A stretch of DNA of 13,524 nucleotides, from positions 1-13,524 of the forward strand of contig JBKGYG010000049.1 in the NCBI GenBank assembly GCA_046546235.1, written 5' to 3'. This stretch comes from JBKGYG01 sp046546235 (lineage in GTDB: Bacteria > Bacillota > Clostridia > Lachnospirales > DSM-24629). The notes beneath the pieces are model-generated. The model was not told the origin of the DNA. It saw only the letters and a program-made list of their open reading frames with translations, and did not search any database. Below are positions 1-7,424 of this stretch, one piece after another (the first letter of the stretch is position 1; each line of letters begins with the position of its first letter). The position numbers and the translations under genes were made by a program.

Positions 1-60
1 ATAGCAAAGCCACTTTTATTCTTCAATTATTAAATGTAAAACAGTTAATTTAAAAACGTT

Positions 61-82
61 CTGGCAGGAAATGGCCTTCCAG
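61..82. repeat. Short hairpin upstream of cheY
   Basis: CTGGCAGG (61-68) pairs with CCTTCCAG (75-82) around the loop AAATGG, with one C/T mismatch. It lies about 120 bp before cheY and is not followed by a T-run, so it is not a standard terminator. It overlaps the weak promoter-like match at 61-89. It could be an operator or the 3' end of something outside the window; I cannot tell which. Confidence 0.4.
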
Positions 83-89
83 TTATATA
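61..89 (+). promoter_or_regulatory. Possible promoter of the chemotaxis operon
   Basis: CTGGCA (61-66) and TATATA (84-89) are separated by 17 bp and each matches four of six positions of the sigma-A -35 and -10 consensus. It is the best placed candidate I found upstream of cheY, but in AT-rich DNA such a match is weak evidence. No convincing sigma-D (TAAA-N15-GCCGATAA) site is visible here. The operon could also be transcribed from further upstream. Confidence 0.25.
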
Positions 90-98
90 TAGATAAAA

Positions 99-150
99 TA
101 ATGGTAGATAGTTTAACTAAATAATTAATTTCATTACTATCTATCATCTA
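99..150. repeat. Inverted repeat in the cheY leader
   Basis: ATGGTAGATAGT (101-112) and ACTATCTATCAT (136-147) form a 12-bp stem with one G-T pair and a 23-nt loop. In a transcript starting near 95 it would sit in the 5' untranslated region, about 50 nt before the cheY start. There is no T-run after it. It may be a leader hairpin or a regulator-binding site. Confidence 0.45.
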
Positions 151-182
151 GCAAAATGTTTTGTAAACAATAATACCGATTG

Positions 183-192
183 AAAGGATGTG
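183..192 (+). promoter_or_regulatory. Ribosome binding site that sets the cheY start
   Basis: AAAGGATGTG matches the anti-Shine-Dalgarno complement AAAGGAGGTG at nine of ten positions. It is correctly spaced for the ATG at 199. The in-frame GTG at 190 lies inside it and so cannot be the start. Confidence 0.75.
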
Positions 193-198
193 CTAGTA

Positions 199-555
199 AT
201 GAAGAAAAAAGTTTTAGTAGTTGATGATGCTTCTTTTATAAGGAAATCTTTAACGTTAATGTTAGAAAAAAATGGATATGAAGTAGTAGGGGAAGCGGGA
301 GATGGTGTTGAGGCTATAATAAAGTATAAACAATTATTGCCAGATATAGTTACTATGGATATTACAATGCCTAGAATGACAGGGATTCAAGCATTGGAAG
401 GGATTATAAAAATTGATCCTAAGGCAACTATAATTATGGTTTCGGCTTTGGGACAAGAATCATTTGTAAGAGAAGCAGTAACTATTGGGGCAAAAGGTTT
501 TATAGTTAAGCCATTTAAAGAAGAACAAGTTATAAAAGCACTAAAAAATCTCTAA
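199..555 (+). CDS. cheY: Chemotaxis response regulator CheY
   Basis: This is a single-domain receiver of 118 residues, the usual CheY length. The acidic pocket Asp9-Asp10 (LVVDD), phospho-acceptor Asp54 (VTMDITMP), switch Ser82 (VSALGQ) and Lys104 (IVKPF) are all present. In the family, CheA transfers phosphate to the Asp, and CheY-P binds the flagellar switch (FliM/FliY) to bias rotation. The wording around Asp54 and SALGQ resembles the Thermotoga and Bacillus CheY proteins. I chose ATG 199 over the longer GTG 190 form because the Shine-Dalgarno overlaps that GTG. It is the first visible gene of the operon, with cheA 24 bp downstream. A second CheY-like protein closes the same operon, so the two may share or divide output. 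I am confident of the family; flagellar output is inferred. Confidence 0.93.
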   Translation: MKKKVLVVDDASFIRKSLTLMLEKNGYEVVGEAGDGVEAIIKYKQLLPDIVTMDITMPRMTGIQALEGIIKIDPKATIIMVSALGQESFVREAVTIGAKGFIVKPFKEEQVIKALKNL

Positions 556-579
556 GTAGAAAATAGAGGGGTTGTTATA

Positions 580-2595
580 ATGCCAAAACAAAAAGATAGA
601 GAGCCAATGGTTGAATTGTTTATATATGAAACAAATCAACTTATCGATCAATTAGAACAAGTGATTTTAGATAGTGAAAAAAGTGAAGATTTATCTACCT
701 CTATTGATGAAATATTTCGAGTTATGCATACAATTAAAGGTTCAGCAGGTATGATGATGTTAGATAGTATTTCTACGCTTGCTCATTCTATAGAAGATGT
801 ATTCTTTTCTATAAGAGAAGGAAAAACTATTGATAAAAATAAATTACCTGGTTTGTTTGATATTGTTTTAGAATGTTTGGACTTTTTTAAATTAGAGATA
901 GATAAGTTGGATCAGAATAAAGAAGTAAATGGGAATCCCCAAAATCTAATAGATTCTATTAATGATTTTATCGAAGATTTAGATGGAATTGAAATAAAAG
1001 ATAAAAAAAGTATAGAAACTGATAAAAAAGACAAAAAGTTTTATATCCCTGCTGCAAATAATACAAAAAGAGGCACAAAACACTATCAAGTTACTATTTT
1101 CTTTGATTATGATTGTGGGATGGAGAATATACGAGCCTTTACAGTTATACACCAATTAAAAGATCTAGTAACAATAATTAGTCATAACCCACAAGATATA
1201 ATTAATGATGATTCAAGTAGTAATATAATTAAAGAAGAAGGATTAATAATTGTATTTGAATCTAATAAAGATAAAGAAGAACTAAACAACTTTTTTTCTA
1301 AAGTTCAATTTTTAAGAGAATATGAATTTATTATTTTAGAAGAAGAGAAAGAAATTAAGTCAAATATTTTAAGAGATAAAAATGGAATCAATAAGCATGA
1401 AGAAAAGTATAAGCAAGTACCAATTAGTAATAAAACTCAACAAATGATTAGTGTAAATGTAAAAAAGTTAGATCAGTTAATGGATTTGGTTGGTGAGTTA
1501 GTTATATCTGAAGCAATGGTTACACAACACCCTGAACTTAAAGACATTGAATTAGATGACTATTATAAAGCAGCAAGACATTTAAATAAAATATCAAATG
1601 AACTCCAAGATATAGTGATGTCTATTAGAATGGTTCCTTTATCTATGACTTTTAGTAAAATGAACCGAATTGTAAGGGATATGTGTAAGAAATTAGATAA
1701 GAAAATAGATTTGAATATTATAGGAGAAGAAACAGAAGTTGATAAAAATATTATTGAACATATTGGAGATCCATTAATGCATCTTATTAGAAACGCTATT
1801 GATCACGGAATTGAGTCAAAAGAAGATAGAAAGAGAGTTTCTAAAAATGAAATTGGAAATATAACTTTGGAAGCTAAAAATGAAGGAGGATACGTTTGGA
1901 TTATAGTAAAAGATGATGGAAAAGGTTTGGATAAAGAAAAAATTCTTAAAAAGGCAAAAGAAAATAATTTAATATACAAACCAGAAAGTGAGTTAACAGA
2001 TAGAAATATTTATTCTTTTATATTTTCTCCTGGATTTTCGACTAAAAAACAAATTACTGAGTTTTCAGGTCGTGGAGTTGGAATGGATGTTGTAGCAAAA
2101 AATATTGAAAGTGTTGGAGGGACAGTTTTTGTAGATAGTGAGTTAGGCAAAGGAACAACAGTATTTATTAAAATACCCCTAACATTAGCTATTATTGATG
2201 GAATGAATGTAACAGTAGGAAATTCTTTATTTACAATACCAATTACATCAATAAAAGAGTCTTTTAAGATTAATAAACAAGATATAGTTTTTAGTGATAA
2301 TGATGAAGAAATGATAAAGATAAGAGGTGGTTTTTATAGTGTGCTAAGATTACATAAGTTATATGGCATAAAACCAAAAAACGATAACCTTGAAGACGGA
2401 ATAATAATAATGGTAGAGAGTGAAGAACAATTAATCTGTTTATTCGTCGATAAGTTAATTGGTGAACAGCAAGTTGTTGTGAAAGCTTTACCAAATTATT
2501 TAAAAAAAGTTAAAGGGTTAGCTGGATGTACGCTCCTAGGGAATGGAGATATAAGCTTGATTTTGGATATTCCTACTTTGGTTAACACATTTTGA
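580..2595 (+). CDS. cheA: Chemotaxis histidine kinase CheA
   Basis: The 671-residue protein has the five CheA regions in order. P1 (about 5-110) is an HPt domain with phospho-His50 in VMHTIKGSAGMM. A charged linker leads to a divergent P2 CheY/CheB docking domain (about 165-258). P3 dimerisation helices are at about 288-355 (LDQLMDLVGELVISEA). P4 ATPase (about 356-535) has the N box HLIRNAIDHG (401-410), G1 DDGKG (445-449) and G2 GRGVGMD (497-503). P5 is CheW-like (about 536-671). CheA is a soluble dimer held in receptor arrays; unlike ordinary kinases it autophosphorylates on the HPt His, not next to the ATPase, and passes phosphate to CheY. The start has AGAGGGG at 565-571. The length is normal and nothing is missing. 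Its stop overlaps the Shine-Dalgarno of cheW. Confidence 0.97.
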   Translation: MPKQKDREPMVELFIYETNQLIDQLEQVILDSEKSEDLSTSIDEIFRVMHTIKGSAGMMMLDSISTLAHSIEDVFFSIREGKTIDKNKLPGLFDIVLECLDFFKLEIDKLDQNKEVNGNPQNLIDSINDFIEDLDGIEIKDKKSIETDKKDKKFYIPAANNTKRGTKHYQVTIFFDYDCGMENIRAFTVIHQLKDLVTIISHNPQDIINDDSSSNIIKEEGLIIVFESNKDKEELNNFFSKVQFLREYEFIILEEEKEIKSNILRDKNGINKHEEKYKQVPISNKTQQMISVNVKKLDQLMDLVGELVISEAMVTQHPELKDIELDDYYKAARHLNKISNELQDIVMSIRMVPLSMTFSKMNRIVRDMCKKLDKKIDLNIIGEETEVDKNIIEHIGDPLMHLIRNAIDHGIESKEDRKRVSKNEIGNITLEAKNEGGYVWIIVKDDGKGLDKEKILKKAKENNLIYKPESELTDRNIYSFIFSPGFSTKKQITEFSGRGVGMDVVAKNIESVGGTVFVDSELGKGTTVFIKIPLTLAIIDGMNVTVGNSLFTIPITSIKESFKINKQDIVFSDNDEEMIKIRGGFYSVLRLHKLYGIKPKNDNLEDGIIIMVESEEQLICLFVDKLIGEQQVVVKALPNYLKKVKGLAGCTLLGNGDISLILDIPTLVNTF

Positions 2596-2608
2596 AAGGA
2601 GGCTTAAT

Positions 2609-3103
2609 ATGTCTGAGATAGTAGAAGAAAACTATGAATTAGAAGAAGATACACAAAAGGATAAATACTTAACTTTTGATATTGGAAATGAACAATATGG
2701 TATTAATATTAAATACGTAATAGAAATAATTGGAATTCAAGATATAACAGAAATGCCAGAACAACCCATATATGTAAAGGGAATTATTAATTTAAGAGGT
2801 AAGATTATTCCAGTTATTGATGTTAGGTTAAGATTCAAAAAGGAGTTTAGGCCTTATAATGATAGGACATGTATAATTGTTGTTGATATAGTAGGTATGT
2901 CCATTGGATTAATTGTAGATAGTGTTGAAGAAGTTGTGGATATACAAGAGCAAGACATTGTAAATCCGCCTAAAATGAATGAAAATGAAAAAAACAAATA
3001 TTTAAAAGGAATTGGGAAGATTGGAGATAAGGTTAAATTACTCCTTGATTGCGAAAAATTATTAAATGATAAAGATAAAGATGCTATAAATGATGCAATA
3101 TAG
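2609..3103 (+). CDS. cheW: Chemotaxis coupling protein CheW
   Basis: This 164-residue protein is a CheW domain (about 18-155) that links receptors to the CheA P5 domain in the array. The conserved core is visible: GIINLRGKIIPVIDVRLRF around Arg63, the Arg equivalent to E. coli Arg62 at the CheA/receptor interface, then GLIVDSVEEVV (100-110) and the closing GIGKIGDKVKLLLD. About 17 acidic residues precede the domain and a charged tail follows, both common variations. AAAGGAGG (2595-2602) overlaps the cheA stop and sits 6 bp before the ATG, so translation of the two is probably coupled. The only other CheW-like domain visible is CheA P5, so this is the sole separate coupling protein in the window. 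Confidence 0.96.
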   Translation: MSEIVEENYELEEDTQKDKYLTFDIGNEQYGINIKYVIEIIGIQDITEMPEQPIYVKGIINLRGKIIPVIDVRLRFKKEFRPYNDRTCIIVVDIVGMSIGLIVDSVEEVVDIQEQDIVNPPKMNENEKNKYLKGIGKIGDKVKLLLDCEKLLNDKDKDAINDAI

Positions 3104-3134
3104 AGGCTTTTAATTAAAAATTTGGAGGGATAAT

Positions 3135-5522
3135 ATGAAATGGTTTTTAAATATGAATATAAGTAAAAAATTATTGACTGGTTTTATTATAGTAGCTATT
3201 ATTGCAAGTATAATGGGAGTATTGGGATATTATGGTATTAATAGGATACATGATGATGAAGAAGAAATAGTACTTGTAAGGCTTCCCAGTATCCAAAGCT
3301 TATTAGAGATCTTAGAGTCACAAAAGTCTGTTAATCTAGGCGAGAGAGCTTTGCTTATAAATGACAAAGCAGAAGATATGAGTTTTAGAGAAGAGCAATA
3401 TCAGTACATTGAAGAATCATTTAATAGAGCTGAGGCAGCTTGGGAAGTATATGCTCCCTTAGAACAGACAAATGAAGAAACAATTGTATGGGAAGAATTT
3501 CAGGCTGATTGGCAAGATTGGAAAACAAAACATGAAGCAGTAATTAAATTAAGTAAGGAAAAAGACAATTTAATTCATCAGGGAGAAGAATTAGATTCTA
3601 TAGAAATACAAAACATAAATAATAGACTATTAGATAGCTTTGATAAAAGTAGGGAAGCGTTTTCAAAGTCTGAAGATTCTATAAATGAATTAGTAGAAAT
3701 AAACAAAGAAGTAGCAGAAGTAAAATGGAATGAAAGTCAAGGTGCTTTTACTTGGATAAATACATTAATAACTTTAATTCTTCTTTTAAGTATAGCTTCT
3801 GCTATAGGACTTGGATTATTTATATCAAAAATTATAAGCAAACCAATTACAAAACTTACTAATGCTGCTGATAAATTAGCAACTGGAGATGTTGATATAG
3901 AAATTTCAACGAAAGATAGAACTGACGAATTAGGACGATTATCAAAGGCATTTGCTAAAATGGTAGACAATATAAATGAACAAGCTACTGTTGCTGAGAA
4001 GATAGCTGCTGGGGATTTTGATGTTAATATAGATGTAAAATCTGATAAAGATATATTAAGCCAAAAATTGCAAGTTATGCAAATAAATATATCAAAAACT
4101 GTAAATGAAACAGGACAATTAATTGAAGCAATAAAGCAAGGTCAATTAGATGCTAGAAGCGATATTACAGAGCTCTCAGGTGGTTGGACGGTTCTTCTCG
4201 AAGGACTTAATGAATTAGTTGAGTCTTTTGCTGACCCAATGAATCTTGCATTAAACTATATTGAATCTATAAGTCGTGGTGAAATACCTGATAAAATAAC
4301 AAATAATTATAAAGGGGATTTTAATAATTTAAAAGATAGCATAAATAGATGTATAAGTGCTATAAGAGGACTTATCACAGATACGAATTCACTAATTGAA
4401 TCTGCTGAACAAGGTGATTTGGATTTAAGAGCAGATGAGTCAAAACATAGGGGCGATTTTGCCAAAATAATAAAAGGAATTAATAAGACAATAGATGCAC
4501 TTACTGAACCAATACAAGAAGCATCTGACGTATTAGTTCAAGTTGCAAAAGGAAATCTTAATGTTAGTGTAGATGGTGAGTATAAAGGAGATCATGCAAA
4601 AATCAAACGAGCTTTAAATGAAACAATAGACAATCTTAATGAAGTGTTGGGAAATATTTATGAGGCTTCTGAACAAGTAGCTGCAGGTTCAGTACAAGTT
4701 TCAGACTCTAGCCAAGCATTATCACAAGGTTCAACTGAGCAAGCAAGTTCAGTTGAAGAGATTACGTCAGCAATTAATCAAATATCAACTCAAACTAAGA
4801 CAAATGCTGAAGATGCAAATAGAGCTAGTGATTTAGCTAAAAAATCTAAAGATATTGCATTAGAAGGTAATCAAAAAATGCAAGAAATGTTGCAAGCAAT
4901 GCAAGATATCAATATGTCATCAGAACAAATTTCTAAGATTATAAAAGTTATCGATGAGATTGCATTCCAGACCAATTTATTAGCACTTAATGCTGCAGTT
5001 GAGGCGGCTAGGGCAGGTCAACATGGAAAAGGCTTTGCAGTTGTTGCTGAAGAAGTTAGAAATCTTGCTGCAAGAAGTGCAAAAGCAGCAAAAGAAACTA
5101 CTGATTTAATAGAAGATTCTATAGAAAAAGTATCAAAAGGAACAAAGATAGCAAATGTAACAGCAGATACACTAAAAACTATTGTTAATGGTTCTTCTGA
5201 ATCAACTGAACTTATTGGTAGTATAGCTGTAGCAAATAATGAACAAGCATCAGCTGTTACTCAAATAGATGAGGCTATAGGTGAAGTATCAGAAGTGACT
5301 CAAACAAATTCTGCAACATCAGAAGAAAGTGCAGCAGCTAGTGAGGAATTATCAAATCAAGCAGAAATGTTAAAGGATTTGGTTAGTAATTTCAAATTGA
5401 GAAGTAAAAAACAAAAGAGTAATAATTTAAATAATGATACATTTACTAATGAGTCTTTAGAAGAAGTAGCAACTTCTAAAGTAAATATATCTCTAGATGA
5501 CAAAGATTTTGGTAAATATTAA
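3135..5522 (+). CDS. Transmembrane methyl-accepting chemotaxis protein with about six HAMP-like units
   Basis: This 795-residue receptor has membrane helix 1 at about 14-34, an outside four-helix-bundle-like sensor at about 35-205, membrane helix 2 at about 207-230, and a canonical HAMP starting at Pro237. Further HAMP-like units follow, marked by a recurring G-x-[LFVI]-[DNP] turn at Gly251, 293, 336, 382, 427 and 473. The signalling coiled coil is at about 505-752, with the conserved hairpin around 604-645 (DEIAFQTNLLALNAAVEAA, then AGQHGKGFAVVAEEVRNLA). Flanking Glu/Gln/Ala-rich stretches such as SEESAAASEELS (729-740) are probable methylation sites. The receptor senses a ligand outside and controls CheA. 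GGAGGGA (3124-3130) precedes the ATG. The ligand is unknown. It ends in DFGKY rather than the NWETF CheR-docking tail of enteric receptors. The receptor role is certain; the number of HAMP units is my reading of the repeat. Confidence 0.95.
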   Translation: MKWFLNMNISKKLLTGFIIVAIIASIMGVLGYYGINRIHDDEEEIVLVRLPSIQSLLEILESQKSVNLGERALLINDKAEDMSFREEQYQYIEESFNRAEAAWEVYAPLEQTNEETIVWEEFQADWQDWKTKHEAVIKLSKEKDNLIHQGEELDSIEIQNINNRLLDSFDKSREAFSKSEDSINELVEINKEVAEVKWNESQGAFTWINTLITLILLLSIASAIGLGLFISKIISKPITKLTNAADKLATGDVDIEISTKDRTDELGRLSKAFAKMVDNINEQATVAEKIAAGDFDVNIDVKSDKDILSQKLQVMQINISKTVNETGQLIEAIKQGQLDARSDITELSGGWTVLLEGLNELVESFADPMNLALNYIESISRGEIPDKITNNYKGDFNNLKDSINRCISAIRGLITDTNSLIESAEQGDLDLRADESKHRGDFAKIIKGINKTIDALTEPIQEASDVLVQVAKGNLNVSVDGEYKGDHAKIKRALNETIDNLNEVLGNIYEASEQVAAGSVQVSDSSQALSQGSTEQASSVEEITSAINQISTQTKTNAEDANRASDLAKKSKDIALEGNQKMQEMLQAMQDINMSSEQISKIIKVIDEIAFQTNLLALNAAVEAARAGQHGKGFAVVAEEVRNLAARSAKAAKETTDLIEDSIEKVSKGTKIANVTADTLKTIVNGSSESTELIGSIAVANNEQASAVTQIDEAIGEVSEVTQTNSATSEESAAASEELSNQAEMLKDLVSNFKLRSKKQKSNNLNNDTFTNESLEEVATSKVNISLDDKDFGKY

Positions 5523-5560
5523 TCAAGAGTTTTAAGCAAAAAAAATGAAAGGTTGATTCT

Positions 5561-6385
5561 ATGATTACAATGACGAATAAAGAATTTCAATTATTAACTA
5601 ATTTAATAAAGGATAATTATGGAATCAACCTAACTGAAAAAAAGAAAAATTTAGTTGAGAGTCGGTTAAATATGGTTCTTGTTCAAGAGAACTTTAAAAG
5701 TTTTTCGGAGTTTTATAAACATTTAATAAAAGATTCTACAGGAAAGGCTCTTACAACACTAATCAATAGAATAACAACTAATCATACTTATTTTATGAGG
5801 GAATTACCTCATTTTGAATTTATGCTGAGAGAAGTGTTGCCTTTTTGGATATCTAGATTAAAAGACGAAAAAGATTTGTGTGTTTGGAGTGCTGGTTGTT
5901 CTAGTGGAGAAGAGCCATATACTCTTGAAATGGTTATATCAGATTATTTAGGTACTGATTTTAGCAAATGGAACACTAATATTTTAGCAACAGATATATC
6001 TTTAAATATCTTAGAAACAGCAAAAAAAGGTATATATACAGAGGAAAGAATTAAAGCAATTCCGCCAAAATGGAAATTAAGCTATTTTAAAAAAATCGAT
6101 AATAATAGATTTGCTGTAATTGATAGGATAAAGGAACGAATTATTTTTAGAAGATTTAATTTGATGAATGGAACATTTCCATTTAAGAAGAAATTCAATG
6201 TAATTTTTTGCAGAAATGTTATGATATATTTTGACAAAGAAACTAAAGAGACTTTAGTAAATAAATTTTATAATCTATTAGAGCCAGGAGGATATTTGTT
6301 TATTGGTCATTCAGAGTCCCTTGATAGATCATCATCGCCTTTTAAATATATTATGCCTTCTGTCTATAGGAGGGACTTTGATTGA
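5561..6385 (+). CDS. cheR: Chemotaxis protein methyltransferase CheR
   Basis: The protein has 274 residues, the normal length. The N-terminal helical domain (about 1-75) recognises the receptor. The C-terminal Rossmann-type domain (about 76-274) binds S-adenosylmethionine and methylates receptor glutamates to adapt the signal. Visible family motifs are NHTYFMRE (74-81), the SAM loop WSAGCSSGEEPYT (109-121), ATDIS (143-147), FCRNVMIYF (216-224) and PGGYLFIGHSESL (242-254). AAAGG (5548-5552) supports ATG 5561, although ATG 5570 is possible. The gene sits 38 bp after the MCP, and its last bases overlap the TTG start of cheB, so the opposing enzymes are probably translated together. Confidence 0.96.
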   Translation: MITMTNKEFQLLTNLIKDNYGINLTEKKKNLVESRLNMVLVQENFKSFSEFYKHLIKDSTGKALTTLINRITTNHTYFMRELPHFEFMLREVLPFWISRLKDEKDLCVWSAGCSSGEEPYTLEMVISDYLGTDFSKWNTNILATDISLNILETAKKGIYTEERIKAIPPKWKLSYFKKIDNNRFAVIDRIKERIIFRRFNLMNGTFPFKKKFNVIFCRNVMIYFDKETKETLVNKFYNLLEPGGYLFIGHSESLDRSSSPFKYIMPSVYRRDFD

Positions 6386-7404
6386 ACTCAAAAAACAAAC
6401 CTATAAAAGTTTTAGTAGTAGATGATTCAAAGGAGTTTCAAAATATTACTCAAAATAGTCTAAATAAGGATCCTAGAATACAAGTTATATCTATAGCTAA
6501 CAATCCATATGAAGCGAGAGACAAAATCATAAAATTCACACCAGATGTTATGCTTTTAAAAATAAAATTGCCTAAAATGAATGGTTTAGTGTTTCTTAAA
6601 AAACTAAGTTCTCAATTTCCATTACCTACAATTGTTCAAGTAGAAAATAAAAAAGAAAGTGAGGATGCTATTAAAGCAGGAGCAGTAGATTTTATATATA
6701 AAATTGATATTAATGAAAAGGCTAGTGTTAAATCTTATATTAATGAACTTATTACTAAAATAAAGATAGCTTCAACAATAAAAATGGAACATAGAAAAAC
6801 AATAAACTCTAAAAACAATATAGTGACAAACAATATTAAAGTTATTGCTATTGGAGCTTCTACTGGTGGAACGGAAGCTACTTTGCAAATATTGAAGAAG
6901 TTACAAAAGTGCGTGGCAGGAATAGTAATAACGCAACATATGCCTGCTGGTTTTACAAAAATGTATGCTGAAAGATTGGATAATATTTGTATGATAGATG
7001 TTAAAGAAGCAGAAGACGGAGATGAGATTATAAGTGGTAGAGCTTTAATAGCACCTGGGGATTATCAAATGTCAGTTAAGAAGAAATCTAATGGGTTTTA
7101 TGTTGCTTGTAAAAAAGGTTATAAAGTTAATGGACATTGTCCTTCTGTAGATGTATTATTTAATTCTGTTGCAAAAGAAGTTAAGGAAGAGGCGTTAGGT
7201 ATAATTTTGACAGGAATGGGTTCAGATGGGGCAAAAGGTTTATTAGAAATGAAAAAAGAAGGTGCTATAACAATAGGGCAAAATAAAGATTCTTGTGTAG
7301 TTTATGGAATGCCAAAAGTTGCTTATGATATTGGGGCTGTATTACATCAATTAGAGTTAGATGAAATTGCAAAATATATTGAAGATACTATTAAGAATAA
7401 TTAA
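6382..7404 (+). CDS. cheB: Protein-glutamate methylesterase CheB with a non-phosphorylatable receiver
   Basis: This 340-residue protein joins a receiver-like domain (about 7-128), a linker and a CheB methylesterase domain (about 152-338). The catalytic triad is intact: Ser160 (GASTGG), His186 (TQHMP) and Asp282 (GMGSDG), which fits E. coli S164/H190/D286. It should remove receptor methyl groups and may deamidate glutamines. The receiver is abnormal: Asp14-Asp15 and Lys106 remain, but the phospho-acceptor position is Lys60 (VMLLKIKLP) and the usual Ser/Thr is Glu88 (IVQVEN). Normal CheB is activated by CheA-dependent phosphorylation, so here the domain is probably a pseudo-receiver. The start is TTG, with AGGAGGG at 6368-6374; it overlaps the cheR stop as TTGA. 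The enzyme assignment is firm; the loss of phospho-control is inferred from the residues. Confidence 0.94.
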   Translation: MNSKNKPIKVLVVDDSKEFQNITQNSLNKDPRIQVISIANNPYEARDKIIKFTPDVMLLKIKLPKMNGLVFLKKLSSQFPLPTIVQVENKKESEDAIKAGAVDFIYKIDINEKASVKSYINELITKIKIASTIKMEHRKTINSKNNIVTNNIKVIAIGASTGGTEATLQILKKLQKCVAGIVITQHMPAGFTKMYAERLDNICMIDVKEAEDGDEIISGRALIAPGDYQMSVKKKSNGFYVACKKGYKVNGHCPSVDVLFNSVAKEVKEEALGIILTGMGSDGAKGLLEMKKEGAITIGQNKDSCVVYGMPKVAYDIGAVLHQLELDEIAKYIEDTIKNN

Positions 7405-7424
7405 GGAAGGAGGATATTCAAAAG

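Noticed and set aside
175..182. ACCGATTG resembling a sigma-D -10 box before cheY
   Set aside because: Only five of eight positions match, there is no TAAA at the right distance, and it touches the ribosome binding site, leaving no room for a leader.
190..198. GTG at 190 as the cheY start
   Set aside because: It lies inside the Shine-Dalgarno AAAGGATGTG, which is well spaced for ATG 199; the shorter protein also matches the usual CheY beginning.
2291..2494. Minus-strand frames within cheA, the MCP and the hybrid kinase (also 3737-3970, 7896-8108, 8579-8788)
   Set aside because: All lie fully inside well supported genes, lack ribosome binding sites and give low-complexity or unrecognisable proteins.
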